A stretch of DNA of 64,000 nucleotides from Pseudoalteromonas amylolytica (GTDB lineage: Bacteria; Pseudomonadota; Gammaproteobacteria; Enterobacterales; Alteromonadaceae): NCBI RefSeq assembly GCF_001854605.1, contig NZ_MKJU01000006.1, positions 248,001 to 312,000 of the forward strand, read 5' to 3'. The notes under the pieces were generated by a model that saw nothing but the letters and a program-made list of their open reading frames with translations, had not been told where the DNA came from and did not search any database. Both the position numbers and the translations under genes were made by a program. Shown here piece by piece: positions 46,697-56,586 of the stretch. Position 1 is the stretch's first letter, and the number at the start of each line of letters is the position of its first letter.

Positions 46697-47815
46697 ATGA
46701 CATTAAATAACTATTTACAGATGATGGTCGATAAGCAAGCATCTGACTTGTTTGTATCGGCTGGATTGGTGATCAGTGCAAAGATTGACGGTGAGCTAAG
46801 GCCGCTGAGTGACGAGCGCCTTGATGCCACCAACTCACTCGCGCTGGTGGAATCCATAATGAGTGACAAGCAAAAGCAAGAGTTTCATGAGCACAAAGAG
46901 TGTAACTTTGCGATTGTTACGGACGCGGGGCGATTTCGAGTATCGGCGTTTTGGCAGCGAGATTGTGCCGGCATGGTAATACGTAGGATCATCACAGAGA
47001 TCCCCGATGTGGCCGAGCTTGGTCTACCATCGGTACTAACTGATGTGATCATGTCAAAAAGAGGCTTAGTGTTGTTTGTTGGTGGCACGGGCACAGGTAA
47101 ATCAACTTCACTTGCTGCGCTGTTAGGTTATCGTAACCGCAATCAAAGAGGGCATATCCTTACAATAGAAGACCCGATTGAATTTGTTCATGAACATAAG
47201 AAAAGCATTATCACGCAGCGTGAGGTTGGGTTAGATACTGAAAGCTTTGAATCAGCTCTGAAAAGCTCTTTGCGACAAGCACCTGATGTCATTTTAATCG
47301 GTGAGATCCGCTCGCAAGAAACCATGGAGTATGCACTGAGCTTTGCAGAAACTGGGCATTTATGTGTGGCGACGCTTCATGCAAATAATGCTAACCAAGC
47401 TATCGACCGCATTATGCATTTAGTGCCAAAAGAAAAGCACGATAAGTTAAAGTATGACTTGTCGCTTAACCTGCGTGCTATTGTGGCTCAGCAGTTAGTC
47501 CCCGCGGCGAAAGGTGATGGACGAGTTGCCGCAATTGAAGTACTGCTTAATACACCGTTGGTGGCTGAGTTAATTAAAAAGGGTGATGTGGGGTCTATCA
47601 AAGAAGCCATGGCAAAGTCGAAAGACTTGGGGATGCAAACATTCGATCAAGCCTTGTTTGAATTATACAAACAACAGCGTATTAATTACGCCGATGCACT
47701 GCATCACGCTGATTCGCCTAATGATCTACGATTGATGATCAAGCTGCAAAATAATGAACAGCAGGGTGCGGGTTTCTTACAAGGGGTGACGGTTGATGGG
47801 CTGGACAAAACTTAA
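46697..47815 (+). CDS. pilU: PilT-like ATPase PilU
   Basis: About 372 residues. ATG 46697 is chosen because GAGGAG (46684-46689) is seven bases upstream; ATG 46691 is too close. Walker A reads GGTGTGKSTSLAALL and Walker B APDVILIGEIRSQETM. PilU assists PilT in retraction under load. It starts 11 bp after the pilT stop. Confidence 0.95.
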   Translation: MTLNNYLQMMVDKQASDLFVSAGLVISAKIDGELRPLSDERLDATNSLALVESIMSDKQKQEFHEHKECNFAIVTDAGRFRVSAFWQRDCAGMVIRRIITEIPDVAELGLPSVLTDVIMSKRGLVLFVGGTGTGKSTSLAALLGYRNRNQRGHILTIEDPIEFVHEHKKSIITQREVGLDTESFESALKSSLRQAPDVILIGEIRSQETMEYALSFAETGHLCVATLHANNANQAIDRIMHLVPKEKHDKLKYDLSLNLRAIVAQQLVPAAKGDGRVAAIEVLLNTPLVAELIKKGDVGSIKEAMAKSKDLGMQTFDQALFELYKQQRINYADALHHADSPNDLRLMIKLQNNEQQGAGFLQGVTVDGLDKT

Positions 47816-48671
47816 GTTCCACCACGTATTATGGCTGCTACTTTGGGTGCTACAAATTCCTAGCTACGCACAAAGCGATAGTGTACAGATGTACATTCGC
47901 GATGATGTATTTGCAGACTATCAACGTTTTTTAAAAGACCGTTCGCCACTGGATGTTGAAGACTTTAGTGGTGGCTACATACGGCGAGATGTTGTGGATA
48001 TGGTCCTGATTCAGAAAGCTTTGCTGTTAGGCGGGTTTGATAAGAAATTCACCTACCAAACTGGGAATGTCAATTTTCGTAACACTAAGCTATTAGAGCA
48101 GGGCAAGTTGCTGTTGAGTTTTGATAGTTATTGGCTGGCTGATGCCGAACCTTTAGCGCAACATATCTATATTAGTGAAGCGGTGATCCGACATGGGCAG
48201 TACTACGCGGGTATTTTCTATGCCCCAGATAATCGTGAAGTTACAAATTTAAGTAGCTGGGATGATCTCCAAGCGCTATCGGCGGTTAGCACGCCTCGTT
48301 GGCGCACTGACTGGTCAACGTTGCAACAATTGCCGCTTAAAAAACACGTTATTGAGCATGAGTGGGTAGCACAGGCAAGAATGGTAAGTATGCAATGGGT
48401 GGACTTTATGTTGATGCCACTGATGCCAAGTAAAAATAATGAGTACAGACTGGAAGGAATACACTTAGTTGCACACCCTAAATGGGTTGTATTACTTGAT
48501 GGTAGCCGCCATTTTGTGGTGTCGAAACTTCATCCTGATGGGAGGCGTGCCTTCGCTGCACTGCAAAAAGGGCTTAAGGAATTAAGAGCAAAGGGCATTA
48601 TTAAAAAAGCCTATGCTCAGGCCGGGTTTACTCCAGATTGGTCTAAAATGCAGGAACTTAAAGCACAATAA
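47796..48671 (+). CDS. Periplasmic solute-binding-like protein
   Basis: A 291-residue protein with a signal peptide (cleavage near SYAQS). The order of hydrophobic strands and the ISEAVIRHGQYYAGIF and FALQ-type C-terminal helices resemble extracellular solute-binding proteins of the SBP_bac_3 type, but ligand residues are not clear. It begins inside pilU (20-bp overlap with AAGGGG nine bases upstream), so it is co-translated with the pilus ATPase. The functional link is unknown. Confidence 0.65.
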   Translation: MGWTKLKFHHVLWLLLWVLQIPSYAQSDSVQMYIRDDVFADYQRFLKDRSPLDVEDFSGGYIRRDVVDMVLIQKALLLGGFDKKFTYQTGNVNFRNTKLLEQGKLLLSFDSYWLADAEPLAQHIYISEAVIRHGQYYAGIFYAPDNREVTNLSSWDDLQALSAVSTPRWRTDWSTLQQLPLKKHVIEHEWVAQARMVSMQWVDFMLMPLMPSKNNEYRLEGIHLVAHPKWVVLLDGSRHFVVSKLHPDGRRAFAALQKGLKELRAKGIIKKAYAQAGFTPDWSKMQELKAQ

Positions 48672-48683
48672 TAAGAATGTGGC

Positions 48684-49130
48684 TTATTGCCACAAACTTT
48701 CAAAATAGCTTTCTAAAATAATGACCGCTGACATACTATCAACATTGCCTTTGCCTAGGTTTCTATAACCACCTTGTTCAAACAGTCTCGCTTTAGCATC
48801 GGCGGTCGTCAGGCGTTCATCCTGAGTTTCTACGGGTAAACGGTAATTATTGTGTAATCGATTCGCAAACTTTTTAGCTGCAAACGTCACTTGTTGATTG
48901 GTGCCATCCATATTCAGTGGCAGCCCCACAACTAATAAATCCGGTTGCCATTGCTGGACATGCGCCTCTATTTCTGACCAGTTGGGAATGCCATCTCTGG
49001 CCTTTACAGCACCTAAACTGGTCGCGGTGCCGGTGATCTCTTGACCCACAGCAATGCCAATGCTTTTTGTGCCAAAGTCAAACCCCATAATCGTGCGCTC
49101 GCCTGGGCGAGCTTTTTCTTTTTTTGTCAT
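48684..49130 (-). CDS. ruvX: Holliday-junction resolvase-like protein RuvX/YqgF
   Basis: A 148-residue RNase H-fold nuclease; [15 protein letters not shown] is the conserved first strand with catalytic Asp, followed by [11 protein letters not shown] and [13 protein letters not shown]. The family is linked to 16S rRNA 5'-end processing and was earlier named a putative resolvase. It is the last gene of the rsmE-gshB-yqgE-ruvX set. Confidence 0.95.
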   Translation of the reverse strand: MTKKEKARPGERTIMGFDFGTKSIGIAVGQEITGTATSLGAVKARDGIPNWSEIEAHVQQWQPDLLVVGLPLNMDGTNQQVTFAAKKFANRLHNNYRLPVETQDERLTTADAKARLFEQGGYRNLGKGNVDSMSAVIILESYFESLWQ

Positions 49131-49138
49131 ATTTACTT

Positions 49139-49696
49139 CTATGCGTGTCCAGCTTGAGAGCTGAGCTGTGCTGCATCTATCCCCAGCATCTGCACTGCTT
49201 TTTCCCAGCGCAGCTCTGGAGGGGTGTTGAATATAATGGCGGGATCCGCCTCAATCACGAGCCATGAGTTTTCTAGTAGCTCTTTTTCTAATTGACCACG
49301 CTCCCAGCCAGCGTACCCTAATGTGATTAAAAATGCTTCTGGGCAGCTGTTTGAGGTCAATGATGCCAACACATCTTTTGATGTGGTGATCATGATATCA
49401 GAGCTGAGCTCTTGGCTTGATGAGTAGCCTAATTTCGGGGTATGAAGTACAAACCCCCTATCAGTGTGAACGGGGCCGCCAGCAAAGACATTTTGTGCCG
49501 CTGCAGGCCGAGTTTTGTCATTGTCGATTTCAATTTTGTCTAGTAATTCACCAACAGTGACATCAATAGGGTGGTTAACAACTAAGCCCATTGCTCCATT
49601 TTCGTTGTGCTCACAGATGTAAGTTACTGTATGCTTAAAAAATGGGTCTTGTAAGCTGGGCATTGCGATTAAAAAGTGGTTTTCTAATGATTGCAT
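49139..49696 (-). CDS. yqgE: YqgE/AlgH family protein
   Basis: A 185-residue protein with the family start [17 protein letters not shown], then [26 protein letters not shown] and [15 protein letters not shown]. It was called a transcriptional regulator (AlgH), but the molecular role is not settled. It is in the conserved gshB-yqgE-ruvX order with a 23-bp gap to gshB. Confidence 0.95.
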   Translation of the reverse strand: MQSLENHFLIAMPSLQDPFFKHTVTYICEHNENGAMGLVVNHPIDVTVGELLDKIEIDNDKTRPAAAQNVFAGGPVHTDRGFVLHTPKLGYSSSQELSSDIMITTSKDVLASLTSNSCPEAFLITLGYAGWERGQLEKELLENSWLVIEADPAIIFNTPPELRWEKAVQMLGIDAAQLSSQAGHA

Positions 49697-49719
49697 ATGT
49701 GTCGCCCCGTTATGGAATT

Positions 49720-50676
49720 TTATTTAGTATGGGCGAGTTTTACTTCAATCGCATCATAAAACTTGTCCATAATTGAAATATCGTACGCAGCCTCAATTTC
49801 TTTAACACAGGTCGGTGCCGTGACGTTAATTTCGGTAAGCTTGTTACCAATAATATCCAAGCCTACAAACAGCAACCCTTTGGCTTTTAAGGTTGGTGCA
49901 ACGGCCTGAGCGACTTTCAAATCGTCTTCACTAATAGGGCGCGCTTCACCGCGGCCACCAGCGGCAAGATTACCGCGTGTTTCACCGCCTTGAGGGATGC
50001 GAGCAAGGCAGTAAGGGATCACCTCACCATCAACAACTAAGACGCGCTTATCACCTTGTTTAATTTCAGGGATATATTGTTGAGCCATGGCAAAACGTTG
50101 GCCATGTTCAGTCAGTGTTTCACAGATCACGCCAATGTTTGGGTCATCATGCTTCACTCTGAAGATAGACGCACCGCCCATACCATCTAATGGTTTAAGT
50201 ATAATATCTTGATGCTTAGACAAAAACTCTCGGATTTGCTGTTGAGAGCGTGTCACTAAGGTATCTGGTGTATGCTCACTAAACCAAGCGGTAAACAGCT
50301 TCTCATTGGCATCGCGCAAACTTTGAGGCTTGTTCACCACTAAACAGCCGGCTTGTTCTGCTCGCTCTAAAATGTATGTTGCATAAATATATTCAGTATC
50401 GAAAGGTGGATCTTTACGCATTAAAATGACGTCTAAATCGGCCAAATTTATGGTTTGCTTTTCTTCTAGTTCATACCAGTGCGCGGTATCATCGAACACC
50501 TTTGCTTTAGCCACTGTCGCTTTTGCATGACCTTGGTACATGAATAAGTCACCAAGCTCCATGTAATAAAGCTCATAACCACGTGCCTGCGCCGCCATCA
50601 TCATGGCAAAGCCGGTGTCTTTTTTGATGTTAAATCCACTAATGGGATCGGAAATAATTCCTAGTTTAATTGCCAT
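49720..50676 (-). CDS. gshB: Glutathione synthetase
   Basis: A 318-residue ATP-grasp ligase joining gamma-glutamylcysteine and glycine. Conserved stretches: KLGIISDPISGFNIKKDTGF, ILMRKDPPFDTEY, LKPLDGMGGASIFR and PQGGETRGNLAAGG, with the C-terminal NVTAPTCVKEI. Length is normal. Confidence 0.97.
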   Translation of the reverse strand: MAIKLGIISDPISGFNIKKDTGFAMMMAAQARGYELYYMELGDLFMYQGHAKATVAKAKVFDDTAHWYELEEKQTINLADLDVILMRKDPPFDTEYIYATYILERAEQAGCLVVNKPQSLRDANEKLFTAWFSEHTPDTLVTRSQQQIREFLSKHQDIILKPLDGMGGASIFRVKHDDPNIGVICETLTEHGQRFAMAQQYIPEIKQGDKRVLVVDGEVIPYCLARIPQGGETRGNLAAGGRGEARPISEDDLKVAQAVAPTLKAKGLLFVGLDIIGNKLTEINVTAPTCVKEIEAAYDISIMDKFYDAIEVKLAHTK

Positions 50677-50725
50677 GCATCACCTTCATACTGTTTTACC
50701 TTACTATGGGGCCAAATAATCAAAA

Positions 50726-51460
50726 TTAAAGAGCAAGATCACCAAACTGTAATTGCAATGCACTCAGTACTGTTAATGCTGCGGTTTCTGTGCGCAGCAC
50801 CCGTGGGCCTAGTCGAACATCTATAAATCCTTGATCGTTGGTTGCTTTGATCTCCTCATCGGTAAAGCCGCCTTCGGGGCCGACAATAAAGCGCACGCCA
50901 TGGGTTGGCGTAGGAAGCGTTTTGATACTATGTTGCGCTCTTGGGTGTAATGTCAGCTTTAGCTCACTAGAGTGTTGTGCCAGCCAAGTATTAATATCGA
51001 CAGGTGGATGAACAACAGTCACGGTATTTCGTCCCGATTGCTCAGATGCGGCAATCGCTATTTTTTGCCATTGTGCGTGTTTTTTTGCTAAGCGATCACC
51101 TGATAGCTTTACGCCACAGCGGTTAGTAAATAAGGGGGTGATCTCCGTGATGCCTAGCTCCACCGATTTTTGAATGGTGAAGTCCATTTTATCACCTCTA
51201 GAAATGCCTTGACCGAGGTGAATTTTGAGCGGTGATTCGCAATCGTGGCCATTAAACTCAATAACTTGAGCTGTCACGACTTTTTTCCCCACCTCCATCA
51301 GTTCACATAGATATTCACCACCGTGACCGTTGAATAATGAAACTTTATCGCCGCTTTGCATACGTAGAACACGTGAAAGGTGCCCTGCTGCATCGTCATC
51401 GAGTGTCACTTGTGTGTTTAATTTTAGTTCTGAAGGTTGATAAATATGGGGAATGCGCAT
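50726..51460 (-). CDS. rsmE: 16S rRNA m3U1498 methyltransferase
   Basis: A 244-residue SPOUT methyltransferase. The N-terminal PUA-like domain starts MRIPHIYQP; the SAM knot has RFIVGPEGGFTDEEI and VRLGPRVLRTETAA. It methylates N3 of U1498 in 16S rRNA. It is 49 bp upstream of gshB in the same direction. Confidence 0.96.
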   Translation of the reverse strand: MRIPHIYQPSELKLNTQVTLDDDAAGHLSRVLRMQSGDKVSLFNGHGGEYLCELMEVGKKVVTAQVIEFNGHDCESPLKIHLGQGISRGDKMDFTIQKSVELGITEITPLFTNRCGVKLSGDRLAKKHAQWQKIAIAASEQSGRNTVTVVHPPVDINTWLAQHSSELKLTLHPRAQHSIKTLPTPTHGVRFIVGPEGGFTDEEIKATNDQGFIDVRLGPRVLRTETAALTVLSALQLQFGDLAL

Positions 51461-51559
51461 AATAGACCCAAGTAAAATAGCAATGCGGTAATAGTAAAGT
51501 TTTGCGCTTTAAGCGTCTAGCTTCAGTTAAGGTTTGTGAATACTTTAAATTTGGCGTGG

Positions 51560-52036
51560 TTAGCCTGTTTCAAGTTTACACAAAGAGGCTTCAATATCTT
51601 CGCCAACATTTGATAACGCGCCATGGCAGGATAAATGGTTAATGTTGGCTTTGTCAGTGAGCTTTTGGTACATAAAGCTGCCATCTTCTTGTTGATCTAA
51701 TAAGTAACGAATAGGATGTAGTGAGTTAAAAATAAACTGCTGCTCTTTGCTTGCAAGATGATAATCCAAGCTGGAAATGAGTACTCCACAAATATTGTGA
51801 TGTTCATTAAGATAGCTGGCTAACTCTGAAACGCTTATTTCGTTCGCAAAATCACAATAGCTATAATCTTTGATAAGTTCATCAAACATCATTTTTAAAA
51901 GATGTCGAGTGTTATCGCCAGCGGCGATTAATTGGCTTTTTTGGTTGCTGGTATGTTTGCGCAAATACTCAGCGTAATCCCGGCTGAACTCGCTATTGCT
52001 GTCAACTAACAGAAAATTATCAGGTTTGATAGACAT
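51560..52036 (-). CDS. Hypothetical protein, weakly response-regulator-like
   Basis: About 158 residues from ATG 52036 (AGGTGG upstream). NFLLVDSNSEFSRDYAEYLRK looks like the first strand and helix of a receiver domain, and CGVLISSLD like a later strand, but no clear phospho-acceptor Asp pair is visible. It follows the DUF350 gene by about 30 bp and is probably co-transcribed. No family is recognised. Confidence 0.6.
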   Translation of the reverse strand: MSIKPDNFLLVDSNSEFSRDYAEYLRKHTSNQKSQLIAAGDNTRHLLKMMFDELIKDYSYCDFANEISVSELASYLNEHHNICGVLISSLDYHLASKEQQFIFNSLHPIRYLLDQQEDGSFMYQKLTDKANINHLSCHGALSNVGEDIEASLCKLETG

Positions 52037-52066
52037 GGCCCCACCTAGTGTAGCCATGTCCAGCGG

Positions 52067-52960
52067 CTACACGGAAAAAGTACTAATTAGTAGATAGCCT
52101 ATTGATGCGAAAACCGCAAATTCGATACAGGCGATTCCGATATTATCCTGATGATCGACTTCCAATCCTATGTCAACTTTAGGTAACGACACATACAGGA
52201 GTATGTAACTGCATATATATAGTAATGCCCACATCAGCCCGCAATGTAGCACCACGGAGAAAAGGTTTTCTACTATCATGGCTCCGTGATAGGGAGCACT
52301 ATGTAAACCTGCGTAAATAGCTAAAGACAAACCAATGGTTTTGCCTGCATAGCGAATACCGATAGAGGTATTTGCGAGGTTGAAGTTTTGTTGCAATGAC
52401 GCGCCTTGATTAACCTTGGCAAAACGGCTTTCTCGCAGCTTGCTATCTAGCGCAAATAACCCTTGCAATAGTAAAAAACTCAGGCTGACTACCAATAGGT
52501 CACTGATACCTTTTGGATGTACCCAATGGTATAAACCTAGTACTAAAATACCATTGGCTATCAACATGCCTGAGTCGACAAGCGCTGCGCATATATTCTG
52601 TTTGAGAATGGCTTGCTCTTCATTGAATTGATACAAAATCCATTTGCGATGGATGTATTGCCCAAATGCCACAAACGCCAGTATCAACAACAATACCACT
52701 GAGGATTGGATGGGTTGTGCCAGCGCCGTTGCAAATTTAATGTCATCAAAAAAATACGCGACACTAAAGGCTATCACTGAAATTTGGCAGGCATAACTGA
52801 TACCCAACGCGAAATTATCTCGTTTGGCGAGCTCCTCTTGCAGCTCTTGCTTGGCTCGATACTGCACCAACAAACGTAAAACGATCACAACCAAACATAT
52901 AACGATAAAACTCGAAAAAATCGCAAAAAAATTGATGTTCTGCAACGACAAATAAGTCAT
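52067..52960 (-). CDS. DUF350-family membrane protein, tandem repeat form
   Basis: A 297-residue protein with about eight membrane helices in two similar halves (roughly residues 10-145 and 150-297), each resembling a DUF350/UPF0719 unit; NICAALVDSGMLIANGILVLG is a typical segment. Function is unknown; some relatives are associated with potassium or membrane-potential phenotypes. It is divergent from glnE. Confidence 0.72.
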   Translation of the reverse strand: MTYLSLQNINFFAIFSSFIVICLVVIVLRLLVQYRAKQELQEELAKRDNFALGISYACQISVIAFSVAYFFDDIKFATALAQPIQSSVVLLLILAFVAFGQYIHRKWILYQFNEEQAILKQNICAALVDSGMLIANGILVLGLYHWVHPKGISDLLVVSLSFLLLQGLFALDSKLRESRFAKVNQGASLQQNFNLANTSIGIRYAGKTIGLSLAIYAGLHSAPYHGAMIVENLFSVVLHCGLMWALLYICSYILLYVSLPKVDIGLEVDHQDNIGIACIEFAVFASIGYLLISTFSV

Positions 52961-53040
52961 ATTCGCTCTACTGATAAATTTTAGATATTGTTACTATAAC
53001 TACTCCCAACTCATTGAGCCATATAGCTATGGAGATTTTT

Positions 53041-55854
53041 ATGCATGATGTCACCTTACCCCCTACGTTGGCTCAATTAGCACAACAGCGCTGGCAACAG
53101 TTATACGATACCAACCCTATTGAAACCGACTTAGCGCGTTTACTCGCAATGAGTGATTTTGCTTTTAAAGTGTTACAACAAAACCCAATGCTTGGTGATT
53201 GGTTACTTGATGAGCTGCAAATGCAATCACGTGATGTGCCAAATCCATTACCTGAAGATTTATCATCCCTCGATGAACAAAGTTGTTTTCGGTTATTGAG
53301 AAAGTATCGTCAACGATACTGGTTAAAGGTTATGTGGCTGGATTTAGTCAAAGGCAATGATATCGCTGACAGCATTCACTATGTGTCCCAGTTATCAGAG
53401 GGGCTGATTGATGCGGCAAACCAATGGGCATTTGCACAGACAGTCAAGCAATGTGGTACACCGCTAGACTCCAAAGGCAACGCGTTGCCTATGTTGGTGT
53501 TAGGAATGGGGAAGCTTGGTGGGGGCGAGTTAAACTTTTCATCGGATATAGATCTTATTTTTTGCTATCCCCACAATGTTAACACCCAAGGTGGCCGTAA
53601 AAGCATTGAAGCGCAGGTTTTTTACACGAAGGTGGCACAAAAGCTCATTGCGGCTTTAAATCAAGTGACGGTGGACGGCCAGGTGTTCAGAGTCGATATG
53701 CGCTTAAGGCCTTTTGGTGATAGTGGCCCTTTGGTGATGAGTTTGTCGGCAATGGAAGATTATTATCAGGATCAGGGGCGTGAATGGGAGCGTTATGCCA
53801 TGCTCAAAGCGCGTTTGTTGGGCAAAGCAAACGCGTACTGGCCGGTGTTTTACCAAATGATGCGCCCCTTTGTGTATCGTCGCTATATAGATTTTTCGGT
53901 TATCGAGTCGCTTAGAAAGATGAAGCACATGATAGCGCAAGAAGTTCGCCGCAAAGGACTGATAAACAATATTAAGCTTGGTGCAGGCGGGATCCGTGAG
54001 GTTGAATTTATCGTGCAAGCCCTACAGATGATCCGTGGTGGCCGTGATACCAGTTTACAAACCTCTTCACTGTTAGCGGCGCTTAGTCAGCTAGATGCGC
54101 TTGAAGTGATCCCCCATGAAGCGGTGTGCTCGCTAAGAGAGAGCTATTTATACTTACGCAAAATAGAGCAATATTTACAGGCCTTTGATGATCAACAAAC
54201 CCAGACTTTACCTGAAAACGAAGTATGCCAGACACGGCTACAGGTGTTGATGCAGAAACCGGATTATCAGCGGTGTCTTGAGTGCATTCAAAGCACCATG
54301 ACTAAGATCCGTGATGAATTTGCTCAGGTGATTGGTGATGAGCCTTTTGAGCAAACAGCGTTTGATGAAGCCTTTACTTATGTTTGGCTAGAAGGGGATA
54401 CGCAGCAGTTAGCTGGCAAACTCAATACAGCGCAAATTGAGCCTTGGCACAACGCGTTACAAAGTTTCAAAGAAGCATTGACCAAGCGACAAATGGGCGC
54501 TCGTGGTGCTGATATTCTCGATAAATTGATCCCCTGTCTATTGTACCAAGCGGCTGAGCAAGAACTGGTAGCCGAAGAACTAACAAGTGTGCTCAATATC
54601 ATAGCCATGATTGCCTCGCGAACAGCCTATTTGGAGCTGCTATATGAGAATCAGGGGGCACTGAAGCAACTGGTATATTTGTGTTCCCATAGCTTATGGA
54701 TAGCTGAGCACATTGCCAAATATCCGATCTTACTGGATGAACTACTTGACCCTGCTGCACTTTACAAACCACTGCCTTTGAATGCCTACAAGCTTGAAAT
54801 TCGACAATACTTTTTACGCATCGAGCAGCACGATCTTGAGCAACAAATGGAAGCTTTACGACAGTTCAAACAGGCCCATCAGTTACGTATCGCCGCAGCG
54901 GATGCCACCGATGTGCTCAGTATTATGAAAGTGAGTGACCATTTAACAGCTTTGGCTGAGGCTATCATTGAGCAAGCGGTTAATCTTGCCTGGCAACAAA
55001 TGATTGCGCGTTATGGACAGCCTGAGGGGTGTGATGAGCAAACTAAAGGGTTCGCTGTCATTGCGTATGGAAAGGCAGGAGGCTGGGAGTTGGGATACGA
55101 CTCTGACTTGGACTTAGTATTTGTACATAACAGCGATGGAGACAGCTATACACAGGGAGAAAAGTGTATTCCAGCAAGGCAGTTTTATTTAAAGCTGGCA
55201 CAGCGACTCATGCATTTATTTAATACCAGAACAGCATCGGGGATCTTGTATGAACTTGATACCAGATTACGCCCCGAGGGGAACTCAGGGTTATTGGCGA
55301 TTAATCTTGAGAGCTTCTATCAGTACCAGCTTCAGCAAGCTTGGACGTGGGAGCACCAGGCTTTGGTGCGTGCTCGTATGGTGCTGGGAGAGCAGAGCAT
55401 GTATGAGCGTTTTGGACAAATCCGCACAGCCATTTTAAGGCAATCTCGAGACTGCAAAGAGTTGGCTGATAATGTTGTGTCAATGCGAGAGAAAATGCGC
55501 ACCCACTTGTCCAAAGACAGTAACGATGCGTTTGATCTTAAACAAGGACTTGGAGGGATGACCGATATCGAGTTTCTGGCACAATTTTTAGTACTGAACT
55601 TTGCCGCAAATAACGCTCTTTTGACCGAACATACCGATAATGTTCGCATTTTGGCTCACGCAAAAGAGCTGGCGATATTGGATGACGAAGAGCAGCGTGT
55701 GCTGACGCAGGCGTATTGTTTCTTTAGGGAGCAATATCATAAGCAAAGCTTAAACCGCCAAGGTAAATGCGTGAGCTGGGATACACAGCTCGCACAATTA
55801 TCAGCACAGGTAGCGGCGATTTTTAAACGCCATTTAGGCGATTTAGTCAAATAA
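53041..55854 (+). CDS. glnE: Glutamine synthetase adenylyltransferase/adenylyl-removing enzyme
   Basis: About 937 residues from ATG 53041 (GGAG at 53031, six bases upstream). Two nucleotidyltransferase domains are present: N-terminal adenylyl-removing GMGKLGGGELNFSSDIDLIF and C-terminal adenylylating YGKAGGWELGYDSDLDLVF, both with the G-x11-D-x-D pattern intact. GlnE tunes glutamine synthetase by (de)adenylylation in response to PII protein and glutamine. Length matches E. coli GlnE. Confidence 0.96.
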   Translation: MHDVTLPPTLAQLAQQRWQQLYDTNPIETDLARLLAMSDFAFKVLQQNPMLGDWLLDELQMQSRDVPNPLPEDLSSLDEQSCFRLLRKYRQRYWLKVMWLDLVKGNDIADSIHYVSQLSEGLIDAANQWAFAQTVKQCGTPLDSKGNALPMLVLGMGKLGGGELNFSSDIDLIFCYPHNVNTQGGRKSIEAQVFYTKVAQKLIAALNQVTVDGQVFRVDMRLRPFGDSGPLVMSLSAMEDYYQDQGREWERYAMLKARLLGKANAYWPVFYQMMRPFVYRRYIDFSVIESLRKMKHMIAQEVRRKGLINNIKLGAGGIREVEFIVQALQMIRGGRDTSLQTSSLLAALSQLDALEVIPHEAVCSLRESYLYLRKIEQYLQAFDDQQTQTLPENEVCQTRLQVLMQKPDYQRCLECIQSTMTKIRDEFAQVIGDEPFEQTAFDEAFTYVWLEGDTQQLAGKLNTAQIEPWHNALQSFKEALTKRQMGARGADILDKLIPCLLYQAAEQELVAEELTSVLNIIAMIASRTAYLELLYENQGALKQLVYLCSHSLWIAEHIAKYPILLDELLDPAALYKPLPLNAYKLEIRQYFLRIEQHDLEQQMEALRQFKQAHQLRIAAADATDVLSIMKVSDHLTALAEAIIEQAVNLAWQQMIARYGQPEGCDEQTKGFAVIAYGKAGGWELGYDSDLDLVFVHNSDGDSYTQGEKCIPARQFYLKLAQRLMHLFNTRTASGILYELDTRLRPEGNSGLLAINLESFYQYQLQQAWTWEHQALVRARMVLGEQSMYERFGQIRTAILRQSRDCKELADNVVSMREKMRTHLSKDSNDAFDLKQGLGGMTDIEFLAQFLVLNFAANNALLTEHTDNVRILAHAKELAILDDEEQRVLTQAYCFFREQYHKQSLNRQGKCVSWDTQLAQLSAQVAAIFKRHLGDLVK

Positions 55855-55897
55855 CCGCTAAGTTATTGTAGCGGACCGTTAATAACAGCACTCTGCT

Positions 55898-56578
55898 TTA
55901 GTTTGCTATTTTTCGGCAATTGTCTCTTACAAAGCGAGTTGGCTTTTCAGTGATCACGGCAGCACGCTGTCTGTAACAGTAAAAGGTATAAATCTCATAC
56001 TCAAAGTCATCATTGATGGCTCTACCGACTTGATATAAGGCGGACAGAAAGTTACTGTCTACGCGAAAGTTTTGCTTTACTACGTAGTCCTTATCCAAGT
56101 ACCAGAATAGTTCTACATCTTCTTTACGAGCGTAATCAGATAGCACCCCGCGTAAGGTATCGCCTGATTCAAATCGTCTGGGCTCATACTCGCCAGTCCA
56201 ACGTTGACTTGAAGGTCTGACAACGCGCTCTCGGTCTTTGAGTGCTTCGTCCAGTCTAAAGCTGGGTGATCCTAGCTCGATGACAAATTTAGCTCGCTCG
56301 GTATCGCGACTAGATGTTCGGTTACGAAAGCTTTCATAAAATTGCGAAAAGCCTCGTGCGGCAACATTGGAGCTGGTACTAACGCTCATACTTGGCAAGG
56401 CTCCGAACAAAAAGTAATAGGCCGCAAAAACCAAAATAAAGGCAAGTGATAAGTGCTTTACCCAAAACCATGCAGCAGCAACTGGTTTACCCTTTCTCTT
56501 TCTTCTCGCTTGCGGCTGAGGCTGTCCCTTAGGTTTTGGGGCTGGTCTTTGTATTTTTTTATTTTTTCTTATAACCAT
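55898..56578 (-). CDS. TcpQ-domain protein
   Basis: A 226-residue protein: a basic, Pro/Gln/Arg/Lys-rich cytoplasmic tail (about residues 1-33), one membrane helix (about 40-62), a linker and a C-terminal domain (about 125-226) with ESGDTLRGVLSDYARKEDVELFWYLDKDYVV, typical of the TcpQ/PilL-type C-terminal domain. Such domains occur in pilus and secretion accessory proteins. No pilus genes adjoin; it sits between glnE and an acyltransferase gene with an 8-bp gap to the latter. Confidence 0.72.
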   Translation of the reverse strand: MVIRKNKKIQRPAPKPKGQPQPQARRKRKGKPVAAAWFWVKHLSLAFILVFAAYYFLFGALPSMSVSTSSNVAARGFSQFYESFRNRTSSRDTERAKFVIELGSPSFRLDEALKDRERVVRPSSQRWTGEYEPRRFESGDTLRGVLSDYARKEDVELFWYLDKDYVVKQNFRVDSNFLSALYQVGRAINDDFEYEIYTFYCYRQRAAVITEKPTRFVRDNCRKIAN

Positions 56579-56586
56579 AAATAAAG

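Noticed and set aside
55855..55874. CCGCTA/TAGCGG hairpin after glnE
   Set aside because: Six-base stem without a T-run; not enough to call a terminator.
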